Positions 9,580 through 16,420 of a stretch of DNA of 24,537 nucleotides are shown piece after piece; position 1 is the first letter of the stretch, and the number at the start of each line of letters is the position of its first letter. Position numbers and translations under genes: made by a program. Under the pieces are notes generated by a model. The model had not been told where the DNA came from. It ran no database searches and was given only the letters and a program-made list of their open reading frames with translations. Source of the DNA: a virus. The stretch lies in IMG/VR virus record IMGVR_UViG_3300025395_000214, positions 1 through 24,537 of that record, one strand, 5' to 3'.

Positions 9580-9588
9580 GGATTAGAC

Positions 9589-10953
9589 ATGGCCACGCCG
9601 AATATTAATCTCACCCTGCCACCATACAATTCTCAGAATTGGAACACGCCGACTAACAACAATTTCACGATCCTTGATCAGGTTCTCGGCGGCAATCTAT
9701 CCGTCCCTATCACCGGCGACTACGCTTTGTCGCAAGAGCAATTGCAAAACCGCTCACTTGTGTTCAGCGGCACGATCGGCACCAACAACGCATACATCGT
9801 GTTCCCTAATGGAATTGGTGGTTCGTGGATTGTTTCAAACAACCTGTCAGGCTCGACGGGCACGATTTCACTGCGCACTGCCGGCTACAAGCAGGCTCCT
9901 GTGATCGTCCCTCCACAAGGCTCCACGATCGTCTACTCTGATGGCAAAGACATCTACAGCGCAGTCTCCGGCTCAGAGGGCGCGTATCTGCCTCTCGTCG
10001 GCGGCACGATTAGCGGCCCATTGTCTGTGCAGGGGAAGTTTTCCGCTAGCACAAGCGAGTTTACGGGCACGGCTATATTTCAGTCTGCGTCGTTTGATAA
10101 TATTTCAGTCACCTCTGGGATCGAGTTGTCGTCATCGACAGTCGGGTTGAAGAAGTTGTCTCTGGCCGGCGCGTCTTTTGTCGGCTCTGAGGTTTTAGCA
10201 GCCAAAGGATCGAGCGTTCTTGATGGCGACGTGAACATGCCGTCGGGGAGCCTGACTGTTGCCTTTGGTGGCCTGACCGTCAAAAACTCAACTGCCGTCA
10301 ACTCTCTCAACGGCGGCACGACTGTGCCAAACGGCGCGGCGCTGACGATTAAATCCGGTGCAACATTCACGGTTGAGGACGGTGCGCGTCTCGCTCTATC
10401 CGGCGTGTTCTCGCCGACATCTGTGAACACCGGCGACGTTAAGTCTAGCACCGGCGTAACGGTCACAGGCTCTGGCGGCGTGGACGCTGGCAGTGGTGGG
10501 TTCAAGACGGCTGGTGGCGTCAACGCGACGGGTGACTCAACATTTGGCGGCAAAATCACGGCCAATGGATTTGTCACTTGCAACGCCGGTCTTGCCACAG
10601 CCGGATATACGGCGTTCTACGGTCCGACAACTGTGTTCTCAAATGGCGGCGCGGCTGTCTACTTTGCTCCAAACAGCGGCACAAACTATCAGTCGGCAGT
10701 GGCTGACGTGGGCGCTACCGTTGGCCTATTCGATAACACGTTCACCAAGTTTGCCGTCCTCAACAAAAGCACCGGCAAGTTTACAGCATCCGGCGGCGTC
10801 GGCATCAGCGTGAATAGTCCGGTGACGGAATCTATTGCGCGGGCCTATCCGCAAGCTGTTTCCCAGCCATCCGGTTACGCCTCTCCAGTGCTGGATATCG
10901 AGGTCGTTCTGGCTGCGATGATTGATGAGATTGTAGCGTTAAGGGGGCGCTAA
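9589..10953 (+). CDS. Tail fibre / receptor-binding protein
   Basis: A protein of 454 aa, rich in Gly, Ser, Thr and Asn with regular short beta-strand periodicity. The N-terminus (NINLTLPPYNSQNWNTPTNN, residues 4-23, then NFTILDQVLGG) is of the kind that docks fibres to the virion. YLPLVGGTISGPLSVQG, near residues 133-149, is the classic fibre repeat. The centre (residues ~190-350) reads like a beta-helix or triple-beta spiral (GGTTVPNGAALTIKSGATF, GSGGVDAGSGGFKTAGGVN). The last 45 residues become helical (LDIEVVLAAMIDEIVALRGR) and probably close a trimer. It lacks an S74 chaperone at its own C-terminus. ATG 9589 follows GAGGA at 9578-9582. It is the last late gene before the attachment site and probably determines host binding. 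Confidence 0.75.
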   Translation: MATPNINLTLPPYNSQNWNTPTNNNFTILDQVLGGNLSVPITGDYALSQEQLQNRSLVFSGTIGTNNAYIVFPNGIGGSWIVSNNLSGSTGTISLRTAGYKQAPVIVPPQGSTIVYSDGKDIYSAVSGSEGAYLPLVGGTISGPLSVQGKFSASTSEFTGTAIFQSASFDNISVTSGIELSSSTVGLKKLSLAGASFVGSEVLAAKGSSVLDGDVNMPSGSLTVAFGGLTVKNSTAVNSLNGGTTVPNGAALTIKSGATFTVEDGARLALSGVFSPTSVNTGDVKSSTGVTVTGSGGVDAGSGGFKTAGGVNATGDSTFGGKITANGFVTCNAGLATAGYTAFYGPTTVFSNGGAAVYFAPNSGTNYQSAVADVGATVGLFDNTFTKFAVLNKSTGKFTASGGVGISVNSPVTESIARAYPQAVSQPSGYASPVLDIEVVLAAMIDEIVALRGR

Positions 10954-10958
10954 ATGCG

Positions 10959-10976
10959 CGTCGGCAAAACGTCGGC
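10959..10976. repeat. 18-bp direct repeat, left copy (candidate integrase arm site)
   Basis: CGTCGGCAAAACGTCGGC, identical to 11155-11172. Each copy is itself two CGTCGGC heptamers separated by AAAA, an 11-base period close to one helical turn. It lies 46 bases from the tRNA-derived core. Repeats flanking an attP core are typical of arm-type integrase or excisionase binding sites; that role is inferred. Confidence 0.6.
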
Positions 10977-11022
10977 AGAATTTACGAGGAGGCAAAAAAT
11001 CTTGCTAAGCATTTGATTTTCC

Positions 11023-11069
11023 TGGTCGGAGTGAGAGGATTCGAACCTCCGACCCCCTCGTCCCGAACG
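11023..11069 (-). other. attP core: 3' half of a tRNA-Pro(CGG) gene
   Basis: Read on the minus strand, the sequence runs from the anticodon loop (TTCGGGA, anticodon CGG), through a variable loop, a T arm (GGAGG, TTCGAAT, CCTCT) and the acceptor 3' strand CACTCCG, to A and CCA. The D arm and the 5' acceptor strand are absent: the upstream bases are AT-rich and unrelated. A tRNA fragment ending exactly at CCA next to an integrase gene is the normal sign of a phage attachment site that restores the tRNA on integration. Homology probably ends near 11069, where the anticodon stem stops pairing. Confidence 0.85.
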
Positions 11070-11131
11070 AATGATTTTATTTTATTGCCGTTGTTTTTAT
11101 TGAAATATTATTTCGTCTTGTTGCGTCTCAA

Positions 11132-12223
11132 TCACTGTTTGTTCACGGCGTTCACGTCGGCAAAACGTCGGCGCGTCAGTGCTTCGGCGGCGCGTGTCAT
11201 TGCCTTAGTCCCGATGTGACCATACGTCTGTTCTACCATAGCCTCGGTCATACCGAGGAATTTAGCTGCGTCGGATGGCTCTGCGCCGTTTTCCATCATC
11301 CAGGTTGCGGCGGTGTGTCTCAATGTGTGCGGTGTGACGTCGCGCAAACCAGCGGCCCTCACAGCCTTATCAAATGCATTTTTGATCCGCAGAATTGGCT
11401 TGCCTCTAAATTCAATTAAAGAGTGCGTGCATAGGCCAAGTCTTTGCCAGCGACGAATGTGCGCGAGGAGGGGAGCGGGCAATACAACTGGTGGCTGTCT
11501 CTTTTTGGTGGCTCTTTTGCCGAATGCTTTGCGGTAGAATACGCCGCTGTTTATGTCGATAAAGCCTTTGCCGCTTGTTTGCGTCAGAGAGGCGCCACAG
11601 ATGGCTCCAGAACGTGAGCCGGTGTAAAGTCCTATTAAAATGAAACGCGCAACGTGTGGGCTTCTACGGTAGGCTGCAAGGAGCAGTCGAGCGGCCTCCG
11701 ACCTTGTCAGCCATCTATCCCGCGGTGAAGACTTTTCCGGCAGCGGGACGTCAACGATCTGTTCGCAAAGTCCTTCTCTGCGGTGATGGATGATTGCTGC
11801 GCGCAAGTCTTCTAATTCACGACGGGCTGACGCCACGCTCACGCGGCTTTTAACATATGCCCTGCACGACGGCCCTGAGACATAGTCAAGCTGTTTGCCA
11901 CCAAAAAATCTGAGCAGCTTTTCTGCTCTTTGCGCAGTCTCTTTAGGCCGCGCATGCTTTGGCGCAATGTCGCGCAGGTATAGGACGATTACGTCTTCTA
12001 TCGGGACGTTGGAAGGGTGACGACATCCGCGGTCGTCCTCGATGTATTTTTGGGTGATGTATTCTTTGAGCCGCTCTTGAGCCTCTCGATGAGCATTTGC
12101 GCCGCATCCTGTGCTCTTTTTCTTGTTTCCGTCTCGGATGATCCACCTTGCTGGAATGACGCGACCGTCTCGCACGCGTTCTTTCTCAAGGTTGAGGTAT
12201 GGTCCCTTGGACTCTCTTGGCAT
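11132..12223 (-). CDS. int: Tyrosine-type site-specific integrase
   Basis: A protein of 363 aa that would recombine attP with the host tRNA-Pro gene. The N-terminal ~50 residues (MPRESKGPYLNLEKER, WIIRDG, STGCG) form an arm-binding-like domain. The core-binding region covers ~70-160 and the catalytic domain ~170-345. Visible catalytic residues are R204 (TGSR), H299 and R302 (HTLR), and nucleophile Y334 (TYGH). The usual LGH histidine is a methionine (LGM, ~325), a variant I have seen in many phage integrases. Its stop lies 62 bases from the tRNA-derived core. It is the last gene of the leftward operon and its start is buried in the excisionase gene. ATG 12223 is preferred because the conserved N-terminal motif begins there. 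Confidence 0.93.
   Translation of the reverse strand: MPRESKGPYLNLEKERVRDGRVIPARWIIRDGNKKKSTGCGANAHREAQERLKEYITQKYIEDDRGCRHPSNVPIEDVIVLYLRDIAPKHARPKETAQRAEKLLRFFGGKQLDYVSGPSCRAYVKSRVSVASARRELEDLRAAIIHHRREGLCEQIVDVPLPEKSSPRDRWLTRSEAARLLLAAYRRSPHVARFILIGLYTGSRSGAICGASLTQTSGKGFIDINSGVFYRKAFGKRATKKRQPPVVLPAPLLAHIRRWQRLGLCTHSLIEFRGKPILRIKNAFDKAVRAAGLRDVTPHTLRHTAATWMMENGAEPSDAAKFLGMTEAMVEQTYGHIGTKAMTRAAEALTRRRFADVNAVNKQ
11155..11172. repeat. 18-bp direct repeat, right copy, inside the end of int
   Basis: Identical to 10959-10976 and placed on the other side of the attP core. It falls within the last codons of the integrase gene, encoding part of RRRFADVNAV on the minus strand. The left copy is non-coding, so conservation there is not explained by coding. 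The bases between core and repeat (11071-11150) are AT-rich and could bend. Confidence 0.6.
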
Positions 12224-12378
12224 TGGTCAAACATCCGATCTAGGTCTTCCTGTGTCGTCCAATCCTTGCCAGCAAGGCGATAAATAACCAAGCGACCACG
12301 ATCGCGCTCTTTGCGCAGGGATCCGACAGAAACGCCAAGGTTCTTAGCGGCTTCGGTTAATCTGATGCGGGTGGCCAT
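11998..12378 (-). CDS. Excisionase-like DNA-binding protein
   Basis: A protein of 126 aa. Residues 1-55 form a MerR/excisionase-type winged helix-turn-helix (RIRLTEAAKNLGVSVGSLRK, then ERDRGRLVIYRL and WTTQEDLDRMF). The polar C-terminal tail (GGSSETETRKRAQDAAQMLI, then LKSGSKNTSPKNTSR) resembles tails I recognise on excisionase-like proteins next to phage integrases. The tail is encoded in a second frame over the first 226 bases of int. I chose ATG 12378 over the longer frame because the helix-turn-helix starts there and AGGGA precedes it. Expected role: steering integrase toward excision and perhaps regulating int. Calling it excisionase rests on fold and position. Confidence 0.75.
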   Translation of the reverse strand: MATRIRLTEAAKNLGVSVGSLRKERDRGRLVIYRLAGKDWTTQEDLDRMFDQCQESPRDHTSTLRKNACETVASFQQGGSSETETRKRAQDAAQMLIERLKSGSKNTSPKNTSRTTADVVTLPTSR

Positions 12379-12413
12379 AATCGGATCCCTGTGAATATCG
12401 GGAATAAAGGTGA

Positions 12414-12752
12414 CTAAAATGGGATACAATCATCAACGTCAGATGAACTGCCGCTGCCGTAAATCATCGTCTCACCCTTTGGCGGTTCTATCGTGACGAT
12501 ATCCATCCAGTGAGTGGCTATTTTGCAGCCGCCCTTAATTTCCGTTTCAATTTCCCACATGCCCTCCATGTCGCATCCGCACCAACGGTCGTAGTGATAA
12601 GTGACATTTTTGGCTATCTCGCCGACATTCCCAACTCTGCGGGGTTTAACGAAAACGTGGCGCAGCCAAACATGGATCGCTCTGTCCTTCGGAGCGGTCT
12701 CAATAGGTTGCCACACACCGATGTTATTTTCCATTTTCTTATCTTTTGCCAT
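12414..12752 (-). CDS. DUF551-like phage protein with an SSB-like C-terminal tip
   Basis: A protein of 112 aa. WQPIETAPKDRAIHVWL at ~14-30 and the later ATHWMDI are the hallmarks of DUF551-type phage proteins (WxPIeTAPkD ... ptHWmp), whose function is unknown. ATG 12752 is chosen because AGGAGA lies 9 bases upstream and the upstream HNH gene ends one base before it. An alternative is ATG 12734. The protein ends exactly in DVDDCIPF, close to the acidic DDDIPF tip that bacterial SSB uses to recruit repair and replication partners. The middle is Cys/Trp-containing (DRWCGCDMEGMW). It is part of the leftward recombination operon. Confidence 0.65.
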   Translation of the reverse strand: MAKDKKMENNIGVWQPIETAPKDRAIHVWLRHVFVKPRRVGNVGEIAKNVTYHYDRWCGCDMEGMWEIETEIKGGCKIATHWMDIVTIEPPKGETMIYGSGSSSDVDDCIPF

Positions 12753-12753
12753 T

Positions 12754-13164
12754 TCAACTATTCTCCTGGAACATGCTGCGAGGTGGCAGCGTCTTCTTTT
12801 CAATGCGCGGTTGTTTTCTCCTGTTTGAAAAGCCGCGTGATTGAATCTTCTGCTTTGGGGCCTCAATGCCGAGGTGACGCATTTTTTGACGCTTTGCTTT
12901 TGCTATGCGGGCATTGTCTCCGGCTTTCCCAAAAGTCTTATCTGCCGCACAAGCCTTGTGGGCTGGCGCCCTGTTATCGTCATCGTTAGAACCACCAAGA
13001 CCAAGAGCGCGAACGTGCTCATCTATCCAGAGCTCCCCAGCTTGAATTTGTTTGCCGCAGACGACGCAAATACCCTTGTGTCGCTCAAACAGCTTTAATC
13101 GCTGTGTCGGCGTGAGGGATTTACGCTGCGTCGTCCCTAAATCAGTCGTCAATGGTAATTCCAC
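12754..13164 (-). CDS. HNH endonuclease
   Basis: A protein of 136 aa if the GTG at 13164 is used. The HNH/zinc-finger motif is clear: CVVCGKQI (C33, C36), then DEHVRALGLGGSNDDDNR and APAHKACAADKT (H50, N64, H69, C72). The C-terminal half is strongly basic. HNH proteins of this size are common in phage early and packaging regions, acting as DNA nicking or cleaving enzymes. Here it follows ninB with a 23-base overlap and precedes the DUF551-like gene. The start is uncertain: GTG 13164 and TTG 13152 are both possible and neither has a strong ribosome site. The catalytic family call is firm; its biological substrate is unknown. Confidence 0.85.
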   Translation of the reverse strand: MELPLTTDLGTTQRKSLTPTQRLKLFERHKGICVVCGKQIQAGELWIDEHVRALGLGGSNDDDNRAPAHKACAADKTFGKAGDNARIAKAKRQKMRHLGIEAPKQKIQSRGFSNRRKQPRIEKKTLPPRSMFQENS

Positions 13165-13519
13165 GCTCAGTGCTAAACGCGATGATCATTTCCAAGAGCT
13201 CAGACATTTCGTCTTTTGTTAGCTCACTTGAGGAGTGTCGATTACCAACAAAGATCACGCCTCCATTGATCCCCGGCACAGAAAGATTTCCCCAAAGCGA
13301 ATTGAGAAAAATATCCTTCCACGCATGCTCATCGAATTTGTGACCATCCCACTCGACTGACTTTGCAATCTTGCGCAGATAGGGCCACAGCAAAGAATTT
13401 TGATCACGCGTTCGCTTGTTCGGTCTGCGAAAGGCAACTGAAATTCCAGGCGTGGCCTTTTGTATCCAGCCTAAAACTTGGTTTCGATTGTCTTGCGTAA
13501 TCTGAATCCAGTTAGGCAT
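13142..13519 (-). CDS. ninB: NinB-like recombination mediator
   Basis: A protein of 125 aa, close to the ~140 aa usual for NinB (lambda Orf). The recognisable pattern is FRRPNKRTRDQNSLLWPYLR, then SVEWDG, HAWKDIF, a short glycine loop (VPGINGG), SSSELTKDEMSELLEMIIAF and the end ERGITIDD. Lambda Orf binds single-stranded DNA and SSB and helps load the annealing protein, replacing RecFOR. GGAG ~10 bases upstream supports ATG 13519. The gene sits just downstream of the exonuclease/annealing-protein block, which fits a phage homologous-recombination module. Confidence 0.85.
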   Translation of the reverse strand: MPNWIQITQDNRNQVLGWIQKATPGISVAFRRPNKRTRDQNSLLWPYLRKIAKSVEWDGHKFDEHAWKDIFLNSLWGNLSVPGINGGVIFVGNRHSSSELTKDEMSELLEMIIAFSTERGITIDD

Positions 13520-13525
13520 TGGTCG

Positions 13526-13792
13526 TTATCTCCACTCAGGAGCAAACGGAATGTTGTCGTCCAGTTGGGACGCCAAACTTGCGGAGCCACCCTTGTCCGC
13601 TTGCTTCTCCTTTGGCTTGATATTGCCAGAGAAGAATTTGCCGCCGTCACGCTTGCGCTCCTTCACCCACAGGTTGACGAAATATTCCTTGCCCTCAACG
13701 TTTACGGAGCCGGTAAACTCAGGGTGAGTGTCCTGTGTGCGACGATCGTTACGAGAGATAATAATGGTGTTGGTATTGTCGTATTGGCTCAT
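13526..13792 (-). CDS. Small phage protein, DUF736-like/possible OB-fold
   Basis: An 88-aa protein. The core THPEFTGSVNVEGKEYFVNL, then WVKERKRDGGKFFSGNIKPK, is a short all-beta pattern seen in many phage early regions, resembling DUF736. A small single-strand-DNA-binding fold is possible but not shown. Near the end it carries LDDNIPF, an SSB-tip-like motif, followed by APEWR. ATG 13792 overlaps the TGA of the upstream gene (ATGA), indicating translational coupling. Neighbours are recombination genes. Confidence 0.6.
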   Translation of the reverse strand: MSQYDNTNTIIISRNDRRTQDTHPEFTGSVNVEGKEYFVNLWVKERKRDGGKFFSGNIKPKEKQADKGGSASLASQLDDNIPFAPEWR

Positions 13793-14013
13793 CCGTTTCT
13801 CCTGATCATATCCTGACGTGACTTGTATCTCTCACGCAGGATTTCCTTATGGTCTGTCGTCAACCTAAAAATTTGCTTAGAGTTGTAATCAAACCAATTC
13901 TTCAATTCCTGCGCCGATGTCGCCATCTCCAAGGCAAACGTCACCAGCGCGAGAATGTCCTCCGAAAGTTCACGCTCAGTTGAACTTTGCTTGCAATCGT
14001 TCTGTAAGGTCAT
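13789..14013 (-). CDS. Small protein matching the C-terminal domain of the annealing protein
   Basis: A 74-aa, mostly helical protein with ALEMATSAQELKNWFDYNS, then IFRLTTDHKEILRERYKSR. This pattern aligns by eye with residues ~166-200 of the 211-aa protein at 14599-15234: shared AT, L..W, N, I..L, E.LRE.Y with near-constant spacing. It may be a stand-alone interaction domain of the same recombination complex, but no function is established. Its first 38 bases overlap the end of the YqaJ gene, and its stop overlaps the next start as ATGA. Confidence 0.6.
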   Translation of the reverse strand: MTLQNDCKQSSTERELSEDILALVTFALEMATSAQELKNWFDYNSKQIFRLTTDHKEILRERYKSRQDMIRRNG

Positions 14014-14599
14014 CCAACTCTGCGAGGAATTTAATAACCTCGTCCTCTAGCCGTTTCACAAATGCATCATCACGCTCAATCCGCTTAACCCACATGCGCA
14101 ACTCAGTCGGCGCCTGATCACAGTATGATATAAAGTCACACCAATTGCGTTCTGGCATGCAAGCAAATCCCCAATGAATTTGCGTCAAATATTGCGGTGG
14201 CACTTTTTCGCTAAGCAAATATTCGCAATGCGTTTTTAGTTGCGGCGCCTTAATCTCAATCAATCCGTCACCAACAAGTCCGTCTGGCGAATAGCCGGAG
14301 TTTTGAATTTCTGGATGATCGACAAACAAAACTTGGTGGACTTTAACGTCGTGCAAAAGAGAGTAGGTGACACGCGCAATTGGCTCCTGCCGTGTGCCGT
14401 TAGCCATGAACCTGTTCACTACGTTCTCAGTGGGAACCTGTGTCAGGCGCTCTATTGCTAGCTCGTGCATGTAGTTGGCGCGCTCGGCCTTTGGCTTGCC
14501 GCTGCGGTCTGTGTCGATGATGGAGAAGACGCGACTTGCCGTGACTTTGCCAAGCCGCATTCTCTTCCAAAAATCACTGCCTTGTGTGATCTCAGTCAT
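13976..14599 (-). CDS. YqaJ/lambda-Exo-type recombination exonuclease
   Basis: A 207-aa protein, the usual size for YqaJ-family phage exonucleases. Motifs in order: MRLGKVTASR (~14-23), NGTRQEPIARVTYSLL (E72), SGYSPDGLVGDGLIEIKAP with predicted metal-binding D106 and E115 and catalytic K117, and PPQYLTQIHWG (Q137, Q140). Family members processively resect one strand of double-stranded DNA ends and hand the single strand to an annealing protein. That fits the gene directly upstream, whose TAA overlaps this ATG as TAATG. The C-terminal ~35 residues are helical. Confidence 0.9.
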   Translation of the reverse strand: MTEITQGSDFWKRMRLGKVTASRVFSIIDTDRSGKPKAERANYMHELAIERLTQVPTENVVNRFMANGTRQEPIARVTYSLLHDVKVHQVLFVDHPEIQNSGYSPDGLVGDGLIEIKAPQLKTHCEYLLSEKVPPQYLTQIHWGFACMPERNWCDFISYCDQAPTELRMWVKRIERDDAFVKRLEDEVIKFLAELDDLTERLQAKFN

Positions 14600-15234
14600 T
14601 ACGCCGCCTTCGCTGCAAGACGTTGCTTCTGGTCAGAGTAAATCTCCCGAAGAGCCTCTTGATCAGCCTCTAACAGCTTGGAAATGCGCTCGGCGTTAGT
14701 GACGCCCCAAGTGTTGAGAGCCTTGAGCGTTGCAAGGGATGTGATTTCAGCAATCAGCTTGTCGCGCTGCGTCTTTGATTCATCCTCAGAGGCGTAGTCG
14801 ATCGCCTCGGTGACAGGCGCCGCAACACTATTCTGCGTGATGGTGACAGTGACGTCCTTGAATGCGTCGGCCTCGTCCTCGGCGTAAATATCGCCATGAA
14901 GATTGAGAAGCTTCAATACAACTCGATCTTTTCCGCGCTTTTCTGCCATCGACACAGGGTAGGAGTTTTTATTGTTTGACGGCGCCGCCTCTCCATACGA
15001 CCACTCTGAGCGATCACCCAGATGGCCGGTGACGCGAATGACAGCGATCTTTTTCTCGCTGTTCATTTCAGCCTCGTGTGGCTGGTCAAAAGTAATGCCA
15101 GCCTTCGCCGCAATAATCTCAATAGCCTTGTGATAAATCACAAGCACACCGTGGCAATCCCACACGGCGCTCTTGGGGTCAGGATGATACTTTTTAAGTA
15201 TCTCCAACTGACGCGCATCAAGCTGCTTAGCCAT
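14599..15234 (-). CDS. Putative phage ssDNA-annealing recombinase
   Basis: A 211-aa protein paired with the YqaJ exonuclease. Residues 20-120 have WDCHGVLVIYHKAIEIIA, ITFDQP, GERSEW-like GDRSEWSYGEAAPSNNKN, then YPVSMAEKRGKDRVVLKLLN. The MAEKRxxDRVxLK signature recalls the single-strand annealing protein groups around ERF and Sak/Rad52-like proteins. I recognise this type from phages of alphaproteobacteria but cannot fix the subfamily. Residues ~158-205 form a helical C-terminal domain that recurs as the 74-aa protein at 13789-14013. Expected role: annealing resected strands during phage recombination. ATG 15234 overlaps the upstream stop (ATGGCTAA). Confidence 0.6.
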   Translation of the reverse strand: MAKQLDARQLEILKKYHPDPKSAVWDCHGVLVIYHKAIEIIAAKAGITFDQPHEAEMNSEKKIAVIRVTGHLGDRSEWSYGEAAPSNNKNSYPVSMAEKRGKDRVVLKLLNLHGDIYAEDEADAFKDVTVTITQNSVAAPVTEAIDYASEDESKTQRDKLIAEITSLATLKALNTWGVTNAERISKLLEADQEALREIYSDQKQRLAAKAA

Positions 15235-15436
15235 TTAACTTAACCTTTCTGTGTTTTTCGACCTGCACCCAGCGAATTGCTTGACGCATGTAGTGGTGGA
15301 ACTGCCAAGGATCCTTCCCGTAGATTGTTGGACGGCGCAGATATGAAAGCGCCGTCTCCCGACTGAACTGCGCCATGTAAAGTCTGTGGTTCATGGCGTT
15401 GTGTTCATCGTCAGTGATGTAAGGAAGGGGTGTCAT
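15227..15436 (-). CDS. Small conserved-looking phage protein, unknown
   Basis: A 69-aa protein. The motif content is tyrosine and arginine rich (AMNHRLYMAQFSRETALSYL, then GKDPWQFHHYMRQAIRW). I do not recognise a family. ATG 15436 is chosen because it overlaps the upstream stop as GAATGA, implying coupling, and the longer frame upstream reads over the preceding gene with no typical protein character. It ends by overlapping the start of the annealing-protein gene. Confidence 0.6.
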   Translation of the reverse strand: MTPLPYITDDEHNAMNHRLYMAQFSRETALSYLRRPTIYGKDPWQFHHYMRQAIRWVQVEKHRKVKLNG

Positions 15437-15672
15437 TCCGCTGCGTCCTGTAAAGCAGGGCGGCGCATAACCTCGTTGAATGCAGCAACTGCATCTTCGA
15501 TTGTGTAAGCGTCTTCTTCCAATAAGTGGAAAACGGTAGACGGAAAAATTCCGCAATTGAGCCCACGTTCCTTCACCACAAGAACTGCACAAGGGTCGCC
15601 TTCTGGTGATTTGAATTTCTGGACGTGTAACTCAATGCGACCGTCCAAAAATGTTATTGCTTCCGTTTTCAT
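15433..15672 (-). CDS. Small phage protein, unknown
   Basis: A 79-aa protein with an alternating beta start (MKTEAITFLDGRIELHVQKF, then CAVLVVKERGLNCGIFPS) and a helical end (YTIEDAVAAFNEVMRR). No family is recognised. It is coupled on both sides: its ATG shares a base with the upstream TGA (TGATG), and its stop overlaps the next start. GGAG lies ~10 bases upstream. It is part of the leftward early operon. Confidence 0.6.
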   Translation of the reverse strand: MKTEAITFLDGRIELHVQKFKSPEGDPCAVLVVKERGLNCGIFPSTVFHLLEEDAYTIEDAVAAFNEVMRRPALQDAAE

Positions 15673-16004
15673 CAGTAATCTCCATCGTCATAGCCAACAG
15701 TGGCGTTGATTGATTCAATAACTTGGTCGTAGACGTGCGTACTGTCTTCGATCAGGTGCAAAAGCTTGCCAGTAGGAACGAAAGCTGGGCCGAGATCGCT
15801 GTAGCGATCCTCGCGCATCACAATGCTGTTGATCTCAAACTCTGGATCGTAGCCTTCTTCGTCCCACGTCGTGGGCGCGCCATAAGTTGTAAGCGTCCAC
15901 TCAATTTCGAGAACAAACTCGGCGCCCATCATGCTGAAGTAAGCTTCGGCGGTGCCGTTTGAGTCAGGACGGCTGGAGCGTGTGCGATAAAACCGATAGC
16001 CCAT
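15672..16004 (-). CDS. Acidic phage protein, unknown
   Basis: A 110-aa acidic protein. A beta-rich middle (AEFVLEIEWTLTTYGAPTTW, then PEFEINSIVMREDRY) and an acidic C-terminus (GYDDGDY) are visible. No family is recognised. GGAGA lies ~7 bases before ATG 16004. It follows the 114-aa gene by 33 bases and overlaps the next start by one base. Confidence 0.6.
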   Translation of the reverse strand: MGYRFYRTRSSRPDSNGTAEAYFSMMGAEFVLEIEWTLTTYGAPTTWDEEGYDPEFEINSIVMREDRYSDLGPAFVPTGKLLHLIEDSTHVYDQVIESINATVGYDDGDY

Positions 16005-16037
16005 TGAAATTCTCCGAGAGAGGGAAGAGAGGCTGCG

Positions 16038-16382
16038 TTAAGCAGCCGTCTCCCAGAGTTTGGTGGCTTCGATGGTGAGGCGATCGGCGCCCTTCACTGT
16101 GTTGTAGTAGCCAGCGAGGGTGTCTTTGCCGAGATCAGCTTCAAGACGCTTAGCGTCTAGACGTTGTGAGTCTTTTGAAGATGATTTGAGAAGAGACCAC
16201 TTTGAAGCAATCACGCGCTGACCAGATGTCAGGCGATCCTTCAGTGCGGCGTTGTAAATTTTCTCAACAGCCTCAAGCTCGGCGAGCTTAGCTTTGATGT
16301 CGCCAAATTCATTGACGATCGCGTCAAGGTCGTTGCGTTGAGCGAGTGCCTCTTTGAGGTCTTGGAGATTTGTAGCGGACAT
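16038..16382 (-). CDS. First gene of the leftward early operon, unknown
   Basis: A 114-aa protein with an N-terminal helical half (LQDLKEALAQ, FGDIKAKLAELEAVEK). The C-terminal half has the pattern QRVIASKWSLLKSSSKDSQR, then LDAKRLEADLGKDTLAGYYN and a closing LTIEATKLW. I recognise this as a type common in phages of alphaproteobacteria but without a known role. GGAAAGGG precedes ATG 16382 by 9 bases. A strong promoter with an embedded operator lies immediately upstream, so it should be the first gene expressed leftward and directly repressor-controlled. Confidence 0.65.
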   Translation of the reverse strand: MSATNLQDLKEALAQRNDLDAIVNEFGDIKAKLAELEAVEKIYNAALKDRLTSGQRVIASKWSLLKSSSKDSQRLDAKRLEADLGKDTLAGYYNTVKGADRLTIEATKLWETAA

Positions 16383-16420
16383 TGTTTATAGCCCTTTCCA
16401 TCAGCGTTTCGATGGATTGG

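Noticed and set aside
9589-10953. A diversity-generating retroelement target in the tail fibre gene
   Set aside because: No reverse transcriptase, template repeat or variable-repeat pair was seen in the window.
11023-11100. A complete tRNA gene
   Set aside because: No D arm and no 5' acceptor strand can be found in the adjacent AT-rich sequence, so only an attachment-site remnant is supported.
11013-11219. Plus-strand 68-aa ORF across the attachment site
   Set aside because: Its start lies in the tRNA-derived core and it runs antisense into the end of int. The VGVRGFEPPTPSSRTND-type product is the familiar false translation of tRNA 3' ends.
12379-12866. Longer N-terminal versions of the excisionase-like and DUF551-like proteins
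   Set aside because: The extra residues lack family similarity, read over neighbouring genes, and the internal ATGs have better ribosome sites.
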